Source of the DNA: Schizochytrium sp. TIO01
Taxonomy: Eukaryota; Sar; Bigyra; Thraustochytrida; Thraustochytriidae
Length of the DNA stretch: 64,000 nt
Assembly (NCBI GenBank): GCA_004764695.1
Contig: SMSO01000014.1
Coordinates: forward strand, 4,122,845 to 4,186,844
Reading direction: 5' to 3'
Shown here: positions 30,595-42,076 of the stretch, in pieces
Layout: each line of letters begins with the position of its first letter
Numbering within the stretch: the first letter of the stretch is position 1
Made by a program: the position numbers and the translations under genes
The notes under the pieces: model-generated
The model's database searches: none
What the model was told of the DNA's origin: nothing
Seen by the model: only the letters and a program-made list of their open reading frames with translations

Positions 30595-31950
30595 CACCCT
30601 GATAGGGAAAGATCTTGAAGGTCGCATGATTAGCGGTTTTCGTCCGAGAAAGTCGAGAATGAAACACCCTTGGGAACACGAACCTTTTTAAAGCTAACAA
30701 TCTCTGCGAAGACAAACGATCATCCGATCCGGGATACAAAGGCTACAGTCGGTCGATATTGATGGATGAAGCTCTTGCTGGCGACCTGCAGATAACACGA
30801 CCCTTCGAACTATAGCTCACAATTGTCACCGTGATCAACAAGTCTGAGAAGGATTGCAATGACAGGTGCTTTCGTAGTACTACCTAATACTATGGAACAT
30901 AGGCTGTTGGCGCGTTTTTGAAGGCGGTACCCGCAGCTGTTTTATTCTTTGTATTCATTTTTAAAAAACTTTCTTTCGAATTAAAAACAAATGTTTTTTA
31001 ATTTTATATAAAGTAAGTTGGCACACTCATTTTTAGCCCCCCCAAATTAAAAAATCAAAGGCGAGAGAGAAGTCAGTCGTTCATTGCCATGAAACCGAAA
31101 GTTATCATCGTCAAGAAATCTAGCCTTGAGAGTGTCGCAATGCGATGCATGAGAATCGCGGCCTCACGGGTTTACAACCTTTATTTTAGCGTCCTCGGTG
31201 CATGGACTTGAAGATCTGGGAGTGCATAACAGGAAGATGAGCCTCTGAAGATCCAGATCAACAACGCTTCTGAGTTAAGGCACTCACTTAGTCGAGTGTG
31301 CACACGTCGATCAGTAGTACGCGACGCAGAAGCATCCCGAGCGTCTGCGAGAGAATGCAGCACCTCAAAACTGACACGCGCTGAGTTCATCTCTTGGGCA
31401 GAGCTCGAGGAGACTCAGGATGGGCTTGAAGAGACTGCTTCTGATACTGACTGCTACGCTACTGCGTGAAGAGGCTTGCTTTCTTGGATGATATTGGAGA
31501 CCTGCACCACAACAAGGCTTTACAAAAGCTGTTTCCGATTATAGCGATTACGGAGGCACTCGTTCACAACTTCACAAGAAACCATCTTTCCAAATTCTAA
31601 TTGGTTCACTCAACAACTTGAGTTTGGAGACCTTGAAACCCAAACTTGCCGGGTGAGAAATAAGGTTCCCTTGCACCAAACTAACTTTGTAAAGGCGACC
31701 AGAGTCACTCATTATTGAAGCCTCGAGATCCTTCAGATCGAAGGTAGTGACTGTACTACCGCCATTTAAAACATAGAAGAGGAATTTGGTAATAAAGTAT
31801 TATTACTATGTAGGTAGGTATCCATTTGTTAAAAGTTGGATTTTAATTATTGTTTGTAACCGTTTCTACTAGCTAGTACACTACCATGTACTATCAGTAA
31901 TTAAAAATAATAATGTTAAAAAAAGAAAGAAACACTGGAGGAAGCCGTAG

Positions 31951-33312
31951 TTGAGTAATAATAACCTGTGCGTTGATGACCATTCGCACTTGCAAATTCC
32001 ATCATCTTTGAACGTTGGTTGCATCCGGTGGTACTACTCTTTGCAAATTCGCTTCGTTTATCAGCACTGCCGGGACTTAGACAACACTGCGATCGATAAT
32101 ATTCCCTCGCTCAGACACCGTCTCGAACGTGCTTTCTTGTGGAAACTAGCGAGCTAGCTATATGGCATCTGCGATATGCACCTTTTCGGCCCTGGCAAGT
32201 ACCAATCGCGCATGACTGACTGCCCACGCAGCGTGACCCCTTCCTACCAATTGTCGAAGGAATGATGCAAACCATCACCAGCGAATTGACAATGGCCATC
32301 CGACTTTCGAAATCAAGGGACAGTTACCAGCTGAGGAAACTCACCACGTTTTTTTGGTTCGAGCGGCACATGATGTCTGAGCATCCTGAGCAAAAGGCTA
32401 CAGCTAAGGATGGCATGAAGGAAGAGATTTAATGTGCTGGAGAATTTTGAACAACCCCCGAAGATGTGGTCAATATCCGCGACACTTAAAGAAGAAGTGA
32501 CAGACAATAGGGCCATGATTTAGAGATGCGTGAATCAGTGAACTATCCGCCGCCTGATAGTACATGGCATCGTCAATGCAAAATGGATCAACGAATGTAA
32601 AGTGAATGCGGTTACTAGAACAAAATTATTGAATCGAGAAAGACAAAGACTTAATTGGTTAGTATCTAACAATAAGGGAAGTATGAAATCATTGATTGCA
32701 GAGCGTTGGTGTTGCTGGAAATCAGTGAGTACCACTCAAGGATTAGGACAATAAAGGAAATCGCGTCAGGCAATCTCTCTAAAGTGATGTCAAGAGAAAC
32801 AAACCTCTCGCTCATAGGAAAAAGGGAGAATTATAAATCGCGTACCGCAACATAGTGACAGTTGTACACTTTGAAAAGATTGGGCGTCTAACATAACATG
32901 GGTGCGTTGATGAGGCCTGCATGGCAAAAAATGTGTATGAGCGTAAAGTTAAATAATTGATCCGCACAGAACCACAAATCGAAAATCAAATAGGGCAGCT
33001 TAATGATGCGGTTGCAGTGAACTTCTTCTTAGACTCGAATTTCCAAGTCCTTCTCTTGATTCATATAGTATTCCTCTCAGTCATCTCAAGCTCTTGACGC
33101 TCGAAGGAGACTCTACTAAATTGATGTCGGTGGTGCTCTTACTGATTATTTCATCTTTTCTTGCTCTACAAAATGCGATAGATATTCTGATCCGAAAAAT
33201 CGCGTACCAGAGTGATTCCAGTTTCTTTCGACAACAACCCATTGAGCCATTTGATTTCAAGGAATGCTTTACTGAGTTTGCGAAAGCTGAATATAAGTAT
33301 GTTGGCTTGTGA
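31951..33312 (+). pseudogene. possible decayed coding region (unidentified)
   Basis: A series of short plus-strand frames in shifting phases: a 68-codon frame at 31951-32157, continuing after a stop; protein-like pieces around 32400-32720; and a 72-codon frame at 33094-33312. The pieces have a mixed, protein-like composition without low complexity and are broken by stops. I recognise no family. A dead transposable element or relic gene is one reading; chance frames in AT-rich DNA are the other. Confidence 0.2.
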
Positions 33313-34030
33313 GACTATTTCACACGTGGTATGATAGTGCTAGACTCTGTATAATTTCTCCGGAAGAAACTTCTGTATTCCGCTCTAACTTCATTTGCAT
33401 AGAAGTAGCTTCAGTGGTCGAACCGAAGTTTTGGTACCTAGAGCAGATGAAGTCATCTGTTAACTAGGTATGTCTTATGTGTACAAAACTTTATAACTAA
33501 ATCTAAGTCAGGGATATTAGAATTGAGTTTCTAATCCTAAGCAGAAACACTACAAGGTAGGTGTGTTGGGCAATAGTTCCAATGAGTCAAAGGGAACATA
33601 ATAACTACTTCAATATAATTTCATAAAAGTCTCCTCGTTGAAGATTTAAAAAGTTTAGGTAGGTGCATCATTCGAGTAACTAATTACGGTTAACTGAAAT
33701 CCAGGAAATGCAAAAAACGACAAATGCAAAGTATCGTAAAGACACTCTTTATCATCCTGCATCTTGACGCAAACCATTTCACAAGCACTTGTCTCTACTA
33801 CAAGATCATCTGCTGATTCTTCAATTCATTGTTTATCCATGATCCTTTTCCCATACGAGATGCCTCTCTGGTAATCCAAAACGCGCGGGATAGCATGCAA
33901 GTATATATTCCAAGAAAAATAGAAGAATCCTCTGTGTAAAATATCGCAGTTTCGTCAAAGTAGTCGAGAGTATTTGCACGGTTGATACAACTCACATTCG
34001 ACTATACGCAAGGTTTCTGCAACACTATTA

Positions 34031-34507
34031 TTAGCAATCGTCGTCTGTATACCTGGTCATACCACACTGAGGGCATGAGTAAGTACGACGGTAGCATGAA
34101 GGCATCAGAAGCGGCAAGAAGAAGAGTGGCCAAAACACAAAGAGCAAGAGAATGATGAAGATGATCTGTCGCATTGAGATCGAACTCGAAGATCGAACGG
34201 GTGCCGAGTTCGAACCACATCCGGGGCAAGCACCTGCATTATAATAAACGGGCGTTTGCGTGGTAATCACGACTTGCGGTGGTGTAGGCGGATACGAGTT
34301 CACGTAAACAGGACTTTGCTGGTATCCCGGCTGGTATCCCGGTTGCTGATACCCCTGTTGTTGATACCCCTGTTGTTGATACCCCTGTTGGCTATTTTGA
34401 GCATAGTATACCGATTGGCTCTGGTTCACAGGAGTGGCCACATACGTCTGCTCTCCATTGTATCCACTCTTCACGGGCACTGCTACAGCTTCCGCAGTGT
34501 GCGACAT
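34031..34507 (-). CDS. LITAF-domain membrane protein, copy 2
   Basis: A 158-residue protein. The N-terminal half is Q/Y/P-rich with a short tandem GYQQQ/GYQQP repeat at about 42-64 and a PPTPP run, which in animal LITAF proteins is where PPxY/PTAP-type adaptor motifs lie. The LITAF domain has Cys94-Pro-Gly-Cys97, a hydrophobic hairpin at about 113-137 (FVFWPLFFLPLLMPSCY) and YSCPQCG with Cys145 and Cys148, so both knuckles are canonical. Expected location is the cytosolic face of endosome/lysosome or plasma membrane. The frame extends upstream to a GTG at 34552, but the ATG at 34507 (MSHTAEAV) is the sensible start. It is a paralogue of the gene at 26159, same strand, 7.5 kb away. Confidence 0.88.
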   Translation of the reverse strand: MSHTAEAVAVPVKSGYNGEQTYVATPVNQSQSVYYAQNSQQGYQQQGYQQQGYQQPGYQPGYQQSPVYVNSYPPTPPQVVITTQTPVYYNAGACPGCGSNSAPVRSSSSISMRQIIFIILLLFVFWPLFFLPLLMPSCYRRTYSCPQCGMTRYTDDDC

Positions 34508-36780
34508 GTTGAGACTTCGTGACAATAAAAATGTAGCGTTCGGTGCCCCCACGAGTCTTCTTTACAAAGAATTGCCTCTCGCAGTGAAGGTCTTTGCTGG
34601 GCAAGCTAATAGTTTGCGAGCTCTTGTTAAACCGCGGTGTTCAATATTTTGCTTAGCTGCTACCAAGGAACGTGCGAAGCACGTGAAAGCTGAGCTGGTA
34701 CGAAGTAACAACGTAACTACTAAAGCGGAAGCTTTGTTTCGAGTCTTTGCGTTGCTGTGCAGCAAGCGGTCAACCTAGGTAGGCTCCCGCTCTGAGACCA
34801 GGGTCCTAACCTAATAAAGTTGCGGGTTTGGCTGATTGGAGAGAGTTTTAGTTTCTTCTGCACTTGATAGATTCAGTACTCTTTCGCACACCAGTTTTCG
34901 ATGGCGTAGATTGGAAAAAGGTGGTCAACGTAGATCTCCTACACTGCCCAAATGCGACGGCAAAACGAAGTACGTAGCGTTTGTTGCCTGACTCCAATGC
35001 TCTTCCACAGGGGCCTTTGCGTAATCAAGGTCTGCAGCGTAAGAGGCGGTCAAAACTAATCGCTACGAGCCAGCATTGCGTGTCCTATAGTTTATCCTAG
35101 GTAATCTCCATTTTTTTTTTCGTGTCCAACTGGAAATGTCGCCTTCTTTCTTTTGGGGGCTGTCGTGCAATTGTACGAAAGGTGAGCCAGCAACGTCTGG
35201 AGTTTGGGGGTCTGCCTATGGATATTCGCACAAGGATCGACTTGCCTCGAGCTAGGTTCTATCCAAGATACTGGGTCTCGTGGCGATGTACTTTTACTGT
35301 AAACACGAGCAGTTTGGGATGGCTTGGGGCCAAATTCGGTGCCAAATGTGGCCTAAGAGCGGTAGTGAAGTGACGCAGTTTGGGAGTAGCACAAGGCTGG
35401 AGAAATACCCTCATCATATTGCAGGGAACAGCCGATGCGGTTGCGAGCGAGAAGAAAAGTGCCTGAAGTAATGTCCAGTTTCAACTTGATCGTCGCCATT
35501 ACAGAGGATATCAGATGAATGGCATGCACGTACACACTCCCTCTTTCAGGTACTCCGTATCTAGTACATTGCCTACGAGGTTCCTACGAGTGGTAATTAT
35601 AATACATTTCCACTACCAAGATCATTGAACTTGGGCTCGATTATTGGTGTAGAGTGCATGCTTGCATCGACACCCCTGCATCTGGAAGAAATTAATAAAA
35701 GTTGAATTCTGTTTTCATTCAATTGAATCTTCTGTATCAGAAGGTCATGCATGGTAGCATTCCTTTTTGGAGGCGGTGTGCATTCTATCATTACAACAGT
35801 CAATGGTAGTACCCTACCTTATAACATCTGAAGAGTAGGCTAACGCGCAGAAGTGCAAAGTACCCATATAATCACTGTACAGCAGGCAATTCAAGGATAC
35901 AAGGGACCTCCAATATTCTTTCCGGATGACTGAGATGCTCTATTTATCGTTTGGAAGAGAGACTTGACCATGGTTTGCTCTAGCTTCTTGAAATATACAA
36001 AAATTGGTCTTTGTGAGTCAGATTGAAAAAATATCAATCTAGAACATACGCTAACTAACCAGCCCCTGAAAATGTTTGAAACTAGAAGTTTATATTTTGT
36101 TCATTAACCCCGTGTCTCACAAGAGTGATATATAGAAGTGATGTGCAAAATCGAAGAGACAATCTAACTATCGATTCGTATCGTAGTTCTGAAAACCAGA
36201 AACTAGATTGAACTTTTATTATTGCCTAAACCTAACTCAAGGAATTGTCTCGACAACAAGCGAATATACATGAATCAATGGGTTTCAATAAATATATATA
36301 TAAATGTATTTCTCAGAGCCTCAAAATTCCTTAGCGTTAAGTTTGCTTTTCTTCCCAAAAGACTCAACTTGCTATGTATCGATGGCATTGTTATCTAATA
36401 TCATAACGATGAACCATAGTACAGCTTTGCTATAGTTATTTATCACATTTCCTTACTGTTTTTTTGTTTTGTTTTTTTCACTTCATCAATACTGAAATAG
36501 AGAAAAGTCAACAGCAGATGCACCATCAGAAGACTCAACCTATCTGCATTTCTCTGGTCTGCAACCCCTACTGATAGCTTGATTATCCACCGCAAGCGAA
36601 AAGAGTGTTATTTTTTATTTGAAAAAAATAATTAAAAAATTAAGAATCGTTCCATTCAAAACAACCGGATTTTGCATTGTAAATTTATATAAACCTCTAT
36701 CTCAAGTGTGGATCGAGGCAACTCGTCTCGCCAGGCTTTCGTATTGCCATTTCGCCCTGGAAACCCACTCCCTCCTGGCC
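34508..36780. other. intergenic region between LITAF copy 2 and XPF (divergent promoters)
   Basis: 2.3 kb, AT-rich towards the XPF side, where a TTG-initiated extension of the XPF frame (36619-36780) runs through A-rich DNA and is probably leader rather than protein. No other gene is supported. Confidence 0.65.
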
Positions 36781-39700
36781 ATGATGCCCCAGGAGGAGGA
36801 AGAGGCATCCTCGGGTGCTTCTTTGAATGTGGGAATCAGCGGTGGGCTGGGGTCTCAGACAGCGAGTTTGCTGGATTTCCATCGCGAGATGCTCTCCCGT
36901 GCACTTGAGGACGACTGCTTGATGGTCTGTGCAAAGGGCCTTGGCCACCAAGTCATTATTACTAAGCTTGTCCAGCTCTACTGCCAGCGCGTGGACCACG
37001 CACGCGCCGTTCAAGCCAAGCGTGTCCCTCTGGTCTTCGTGGTCAACGCTTCGGACCAAGCTGAGGCTCTTCAAAGAGCCGTGGTAGAGCGCGGAGGTGC
37101 TGAGTCTCGCTGTAGTCCACCCATAGTCGTAACCAACAAACTCACAAGTGGCGCACGCAGGTCACTATATTTAGAGGGAGGCTGCTTTGTAGTGACATCA
37201 CGGATCATGGTGGTGGACCTGCTCTCGGGCGTCGTGGATCTAGATCGGGTTACGGGCGTTTTGGTGGATGGGGCTCATAAAGTCACAGATAAGTCCAATG
37301 CAGGATTCATCTTGAACATCCTCAGGGCGTCGTCAGCGTTTACTGGGTTTGTCAAAGCGTTCTCGGATGCACCCGAGGCGCTGAGCGCCAAGTTTGGATT
37401 CCTGGCACAGGTAATGAGCACGCTTGGGGTTAACAAACTACACCTCTGGCCAAGGTTCCATCTTTCAGTGCGAACAGAACTAGACAAACATAGACCTATC
37501 GTTGCAGACTTTGGACAGCCACTGACCGATCTCATGGCAGCCATACAGAGAGAATTGGTCACACTCCTCGAAATGTGCCTCAAGGAACTGCGTAAGACGC
37601 AGAACCTTGACGTGTCAGGACTAACCGTCGAGAACGGTTTATTTCGTTCCTTTGAAGTTACACTGCGTCGTCAACTTGATCCTCTCTGGCACAAAGTTGG
37701 ACGCAAGACCAAACAATTAGTTTACGATGTTGGTGTTCTACGGCGCTTACTGCCAGATTTGCTAAGACTTGACGCCGTTACCTTCTTGCGTGTCTTGGAT
37801 GGTATTCGCGAAGAGGTCAGTGGAAATCAAGCTCCTTCACTTTGGCTGCTTACAGATGCTGCAGACCGAATGTTCCGATATGCTCGCACCCGGGTCTTGC
37901 GGACTCCCAAACTCAAGACAAAGCGTTCAGCACAGGACCTTGCGGAAGTGGACCCACTGTCTCTCCTAGTTACCACGGTTTTGGACGAGACTGGTCAGCA
38001 ACAAACTAAGTTGAAAATTGATGTGGAGGAGAATCCTAAATTTGGATTGCTTCGTCACGTCCTGGATGAAATCCGTGCCATGTTGAAAGACAAGCCAACT
38101 CACCCTTTGCAAGTAGCTGCCGGCGGCGCTGAGGTTGTTATATTTTGCCACGACGAACTCACTGCGCGCGACATTCGTGGTCGCCTTCGTGAAAGAGACG
38201 TTAAGGAGGTTCACGACCGTCGCCTTGAAACTTATCTCCGCCTGCGATTTAGAAAGTGGTGCAGTGCGAATGGATGCAAGCTATTACTCGAAGACTCAGT
38301 TAATGTAAACACGCTAAAAAGCGTGTTGACGGCATTGTACCGTGGGCCACGAGCTGGAACTAAGTCAAACTTAGGATCCGCTGGGCAGAACTGCGACCCT
38401 TCTGCTCCTGAAAGGGAGGCCACTTCCTCAACCTTGGCTGCAGAATCTGACGAAGCAGGTTCTGTGAGTTTTCTGGCAGCTTCAAAGGCATCCACAGAAA
38501 CGCGTCTTTTGCTTTCAGAGCATGTGCGTAGGTTGCTAAAGTACAAAACGGAGGTTGTTGATCTGCTTAAAGAGGAATATGGAGAGGAAGAAGGCGCACA
38601 AGGACGGTCTTCCAGGGGGAAGACTTCAAAAACAACTTTTAAACAAGAGTCTGCTGTTTGGTCTCCTCGTGCTCAAGTTATGGTATTCCCAATCCAAGGC
38701 GGTGATGGAGCAAGCGAACTTCTCGATATCCTTGAGCAGAATCGTCCTCGTGTTGTAGTCATGTTTGAGCCAGATGTGGAAGCAGTGCGAACGGTAGAAC
38801 TGTTTGAGGCATCTCGTGCAAGGGCACATAGTAGTCAAGTTGCCCGTGAACCTATTCAAATGTACTTTTTACAATATCAAGACTCTGTAGAGGAGCAACG
38901 CTACTTGTCCGATCTAAAGCGCGAACAAGACACTTTCCGGAAGCTTATTGATGAAAAGGCCGGACTAGTCATTGCCTCTGCATCTCAAGGCAGGTTTGGG
39001 GAGAACAAAAATGCCACAGCGTTACAAGACGATATTCTCACCCAAAGTAAAACCATTGTAGGTTACAATGTAAGTACAGGTGAACCTATCTTTGCTAGTC
39101 AAATGAACCGTCCACGCAACACTAAAGCACCAGTTGTTCCCCGCATTATAGTGGATATGCGAGAATTTCGTAGTGCATTGCCCTCGCTTCTTCATAAGAG
39201 CGGAATTCATGTTGAACCAGCCACACTCGAGGTGGGTGATTATATCTTGGCACCTGAAATCTGCATCGAGCGGAAAAGTATTCCTGATTTGCATGGCTCC
39301 TTCAATTCGGGCCGACTCTTCACTCAAGCTGAGGCAATGTGCAAATATTACAAAAGGCCAAATCTGTTGATTGAGTTTGATGAGGATAAACCATTTAGTC
39401 TGCAGGCAGTAACAGACATTTCTACTGAAATATCCCATTCTAACATTTTGTCTAAGATGGTATTGCTGACGACGCACTTTCCTGACTTGCGGCTCTTGTG
39501 GTCACCAAGTCCCCACGCGACTGTAGATCTATTCAAGTTGATGAAAACAAATTATGATAACCCTGATGTGGCTACTGCAGTCGGAATTGGTATGCCTGAT
39601 AATGTAGATGGTACTGTACCATCCTCAAGTATTGCTGATGAACTATCAAAAGGGCCTGAGGGTGGCTCGTCGTCTGCGTCATCTATCATGCAGCACACAG

Positions 39701-39999
39701 CAACTTTGACCGTACCTATGCCAGAAGCAACGGGTCAAAAGCTCCCACAAAATCAACAGGAAGGTAACATTTCAGCGCAGGAGGTTTTGCGTAGACTTCC
39801 TGGCATTTCTGTGCACAACGTAGGCAAAGTTTTGAGTAACGTTCGTAACCTACGGGAGCTGAGTATGATGTCGGTGGACGAATTAGCGCCTTTGATTGGT
39901 CGTATAAATGCTGTTCAGTTGTTTAAGTTTTTCAACCAAGAGCCTGATGATGCTGACGGAGAGACGTTCATGGCAAACGTTCCGGTAGCAGTGGACTAA
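36781..39999 (+). CDS. ERCC4: XPF/ERCC4 structure-specific endonuclease subunit
   Basis: A 1072-residue protein, the catalytic partner of ERCC1 in nucleotide excision repair and crosslink repair. The N-terminal part is the inactive SF2-helicase-like region: LLDFHREML, then TNKLTSGARRSLYLEGGCF, with VDGAH replacing a DEAH box. The ERCC4 nuclease domain starts near residue 787 (RIIVDMREFRSALPSLL) and has GDYILAPEICIERK with the active-site Glu-Arg-Lys at 830-832, followed by FNSGRLFTQAEAMCKYYKRP. A tandem helix-hairpin-helix domain at about 1000-1060 (VLRRLPGISVHNVGKVL) ends the protein. The longer frame begins at TTG in A-rich DNA; ATG ATG at 36781 directly precedes the acidic PQEEEE segment and the conserved N terminus. 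Residues 540-640 are a linker rich in Ser, Ala and Glu. No introns. Confidence 0.95.
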   Translation: MMPQEEEEASSGASLNVGISGGLGSQTASLLDFHREMLSRALEDDCLMVCAKGLGHQVIITKLVQLYCQRVDHARAVQAKRVPLVFVVNASDQAEALQRAVVERGGAESRCSPPIVVTNKLTSGARRSLYLEGGCFVVTSRIMVVDLLSGVVDLDRVTGVLVDGAHKVTDKSNAGFILNILRASSAFTGFVKAFSDAPEALSAKFGFLAQVMSTLGVNKLHLWPRFHLSVRTELDKHRPIVADFGQPLTDLMAAIQRELVTLLEMCLKELRKTQNLDVSGLTVENGLFRSFEVTLRRQLDPLWHKVGRKTKQLVYDVGVLRRLLPDLLRLDAVTFLRVLDGIREEVSGNQAPSLWLLTDAADRMFRYARTRVLRTPKLKTKRSAQDLAEVDPLSLLVTTVLDETGQQQTKLKIDVEENPKFGLLRHVLDEIRAMLKDKPTHPLQVAAGGAEVVIFCHDELTARDIRGRLRERDVKEVHDRRLETYLRLRFRKWCSANGCKLLLEDSVNVNTLKSVLTALYRGPRAGTKSNLGSAGQNCDPSAPEREATSSTLAAESDEAGSVSFLAASKASTETRLLLSEHVRRLLKYKTEVVDLLKEEYGEEEGAQGRSSRGKTSKTTFKQESAVWSPRAQVMVFPIQGGDGASELLDILEQNRPRVVVMFEPDVEAVRTVELFEASRARAHSSQVAREPIQMYFLQYQDSVEEQRYLSDLKREQDTFRKLIDEKAGLVIASASQGRFGENKNATALQDDILTQSKTIVGYNVSTGEPIFASQMNRPRNTKAPVVPRIIVDMREFRSALPSLLHKSGIHVEPATLEVGDYILAPEICIERKSIPDLHGSFNSGRLFTQAEAMCKYYKRPNLLIEFDEDKPFSLQAVTDISTEISHSNILSKMVLLTTHFPDLRLLWSPSPHATVDLFKLMKTNYDNPDVATAVGIGMPDNVDGTVPSSSIADELSKGPEGGSSSASSIMQHTATLTVPMPEATGQKLPQNQQEGNISAQEVLRRLPGISVHNVGKVLSNVRNLRELSMMSVDELAPLIGRINAVQLFKFFNQEPDDADGETFMANVPVAVD

Positions 40000-40514
40000 A
40001 TGCTGTCTTTTATATTTAAAATCCCCGTAAAGATAGGGCATGACATAGGTTCTATTGATGCCGATATTACCTTTGAAACTGAATGAGTACAATCACATAA
40101 CAATATGTATAGTAATGAGTTAAAAAAATTAATCCACTTCACTTTCTAAGGTGACTTTCATGTGTTGTTTTACCGCCATTCCTCTAGTCGCAAAAGTATA
40201 CTTCGCATCATTATACGTGCAAGTTAAAAATTAAATGATCGATTGGTTGATATAAAGGTTCTGTGGAGACTATGAATTAAATCAGACATTGAGAATCTAT
40301 GCATAAAACTGGGGGTTCATTGTAATCCAGTATGGAAAGGTAAAAAATATGACGTAGAATTGCTTCCTTTCGGCGTATTCGATATACGAAAAATTCATTA
40401 GGATTGAAGAGATTCACGCAAAGCAGACTTTGAGCGCTAAAAAAATTGAACAGAGGCTGTTTACGGAGAGCTCTCCTTACAAAACAGAATAAAAGGATTC
40501 CTAGAAGACCTAGC
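40000..40514. other. convergent 3' region between XPF and the BMT5-like gene
   Basis: 515 bp of AT-rich DNA with no credible frame, holding the 3' ends of both genes. Confidence 0.7.
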
Positions 40515-41723
40515 CTATCGAACGACTCTTCTGATGCACATAAAATCGTAGACCTGGCATTTTACATCTTCCGGGTTAGAGGGCTCTGCTTCTTTGTTTG
40601 TAGTGACATGGCGATATCCTGGGTAATCACGGAAGTTAAATGGTCGAAGGCCTACGAGCCCAAAACCACTAGGTTTGGCCTGCTCTTCAACTTCCCAGGA
40701 GCTGTAAGGTGGGCCTGCCTTCAACGTCACCTCCACACGTCCACCTGGATTAAGCATTTCCACAGCACTAGCAAAAAAGTCTCTCAACAGCGCTCTGTTG
40801 TCGTGCACGCGTTGCAATCCAGTATGGGGGAAGTTGAAAATAATACGGTCATATGGTTCATCAGCCTCATCTTCGTATTCATCCCCGTCACGGTCACGCA
40901 AGGTTTCTCTGAGGTCTGTAGCGTCAACACCATGTTTTACTATGCAGTGGTTCATGTCTTCAAGTGCCTTGAGCGTTGCCTGCGCAGCTTTTCCATACTT
41001 GCGTACCACGAGCGCTCGTGTGTCAAATGACGTGCAGACCATCTCAATATTTGATTGAGCCTTGAGCTTCTTTGCAAGGGCATGCGAAAAGGAAAAGTTG
41101 CCGTCGCCAACAACAAGTACCCGAACTCCCTTACGTGCCGACTGTCGTTGTTTGTGCAGAATTTTCGTTGCATCGTTTGATTTCGTTGACGTTTCCTTTG
41201 CTGGTGCAGTTTCCGTGTGCTCCCCCTGCTGTTGTTGCTGTTTCTGGGTCTTCTGCTGCTTTCGCTCCATTTTGCGAAGTTTCTTGCGATCTTTGCGCAT
41301 CTGCTTCCGTGACATGGTCGCTTCTGACGAAGTCACTAGTTCACCACCATCTGCGGTAGCTTTGGGTTTAATGTTTCTCGATTTGGGAGGTTCAGGCACG
41401 GACTTAACGAAGACAGAACCAGGAGAAGTCTGGGCGACGACCTTGCCTCGCCGGACCTTTTTGGCTGAAGGTGGTGTCTCCACTGCTTGGCGAGTTTCAT
41501 GATCATGATTTTCAGTTACCTTTCGTGATAATTGTGACGCTGCATTAGGCAACTGTCCATTGGTCTTATTTTCGCGGTCTTCGCGAGGACGCTTTTTCTT
41601 CGCATTGTTATCACCTTGACCACTGTTGGTGCTCACGAAGGGTTTTAGTTGAACTTCATCCTCGGTCTTCTTCTTAATCTTTTTGTGGCTATTCTTGCCC
41701 TGCTTACGTGCCCAAGGAAGCAT
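40515..41723 (-). CDS. BMT5-like rRNA N3-uridine methyltransferase (DUF2431)
   Basis: A 402-residue protein. Residues 1-195 are a disordered Lys/Arg/Gln-rich extension (KKIKKKTEDE, RKKLRKMERKQQ) with nucleolar-type basic clusters. The C-terminal half is a DUF2431 Rossmann domain: RVLVVGDGNFSFSHALAKKL at about 200-220 is the S-adenosylmethionine loop, FNFPHTGLQ the post-IV motif, and LNPGGRVEVTLKAGPPYSSW follows. Yeast Bmt5 methylates 25S rRNA uridine 2634 at N3; the same type of reaction is inferred, with substrate position unknown. The ATG at 41723 is genuine. It is divergent from the MED6 gene with 353 bp between starts. Confidence 0.88.
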   Translation of the reverse strand: MLPWARKQGKNSHKKIKKKTEDEVQLKPFVSTNSGQGDNNAKKKRPREDRENKTNGQLPNAASQLSRKVTENHDHETRQAVETPPSAKKVRRGKVVAQTSPGSVFVKSVPEPPKSRNIKPKATADGGELVTSSEATMSRKQMRKDRKKLRKMERKQQKTQKQQQQQGEHTETAPAKETSTKSNDATKILHKQRQSARKGVRVLVVGDGNFSFSHALAKKLKAQSNIEMVCTSFDTRALVVRKYGKAAQATLKALEDMNHCIVKHGVDATDLRETLRDRDGDEYEDEADEPYDRIIFNFPHTGLQRVHDNRALLRDFFASAVEMLNPGGRVEVTLKAGPPYSSWEVEEQAKPSGFGLVGLRPFNFRDYPGYRHVTTNKEAEPSNPEDVKCQVYDFMCIRRVVR

Positions 41724-42076
41724 ATTTGGCTCCTGCCACTGTTCACAGGCCTTTCAAATTGCCCGATACAAGCGCGCTTGCGTAGCACCCGAGGTTGGTC
41801 GAGCCATCAAATTCTGTTGGTCCCAGCCACTCTTGCGTTCTTGCATCGCAAATTTGACATGGAGAAGCGTTGGAAATTCTCATTCGAAAAATCACCTGAA
41901 AATTTTCGTTGGAAAGTACTTTGTTTGAGACAGTCATTATCAAAATCAGCAAAAAGCGGCGAAAGCAAACGCAATACGCAAGCTCTGCGGAGCGAGCGAG
42001 AGCACGGTGGCTCTACGCTCAACTGCTGAGCCCCCCTTGGGCGCTTTGGCGGCGACCACGTTCTATTTGCGAAGCA
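41724..42076. promoter_or_regulatory. divergent promoter region of BMT5-like and MED6 genes
   Basis: The 353 bp between the two ATGs must hold both promoters and leaders. The MED6 frame extends upstream into it to a GTG-less, low-similarity stretch (41909-42076) that I treat as leader. No recognisable core elements were identified. Confidence 0.55.

Larger units (their letters stand above)
26558..34030. other. 7.5-kb gene-poor region between the two LITAF genes
   Basis: No convincing gene. Contents include many microsatellites (GCTT, GAAT/CATT inverted pair, GGCAA, T39, GCTTACTT). There is also a GC-rich patch at about 27840-28400 with a degenerate hexamer array, a 25-bp tandem duplication, a tRNA-like A/B-box pair near 29575 and a stretch of fragmentary frames at 31950-33310. 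The frames seen are short, mostly lack an ATG near the start and resemble no family I know. Confidence 0.65.

Noticed and set aside
36619-36780. 54-codon upstream extension of XPF
   Set aside because: Begins at TTG and runs through A-rich DNA; the conserved protein begins after the double ATG at 36781.
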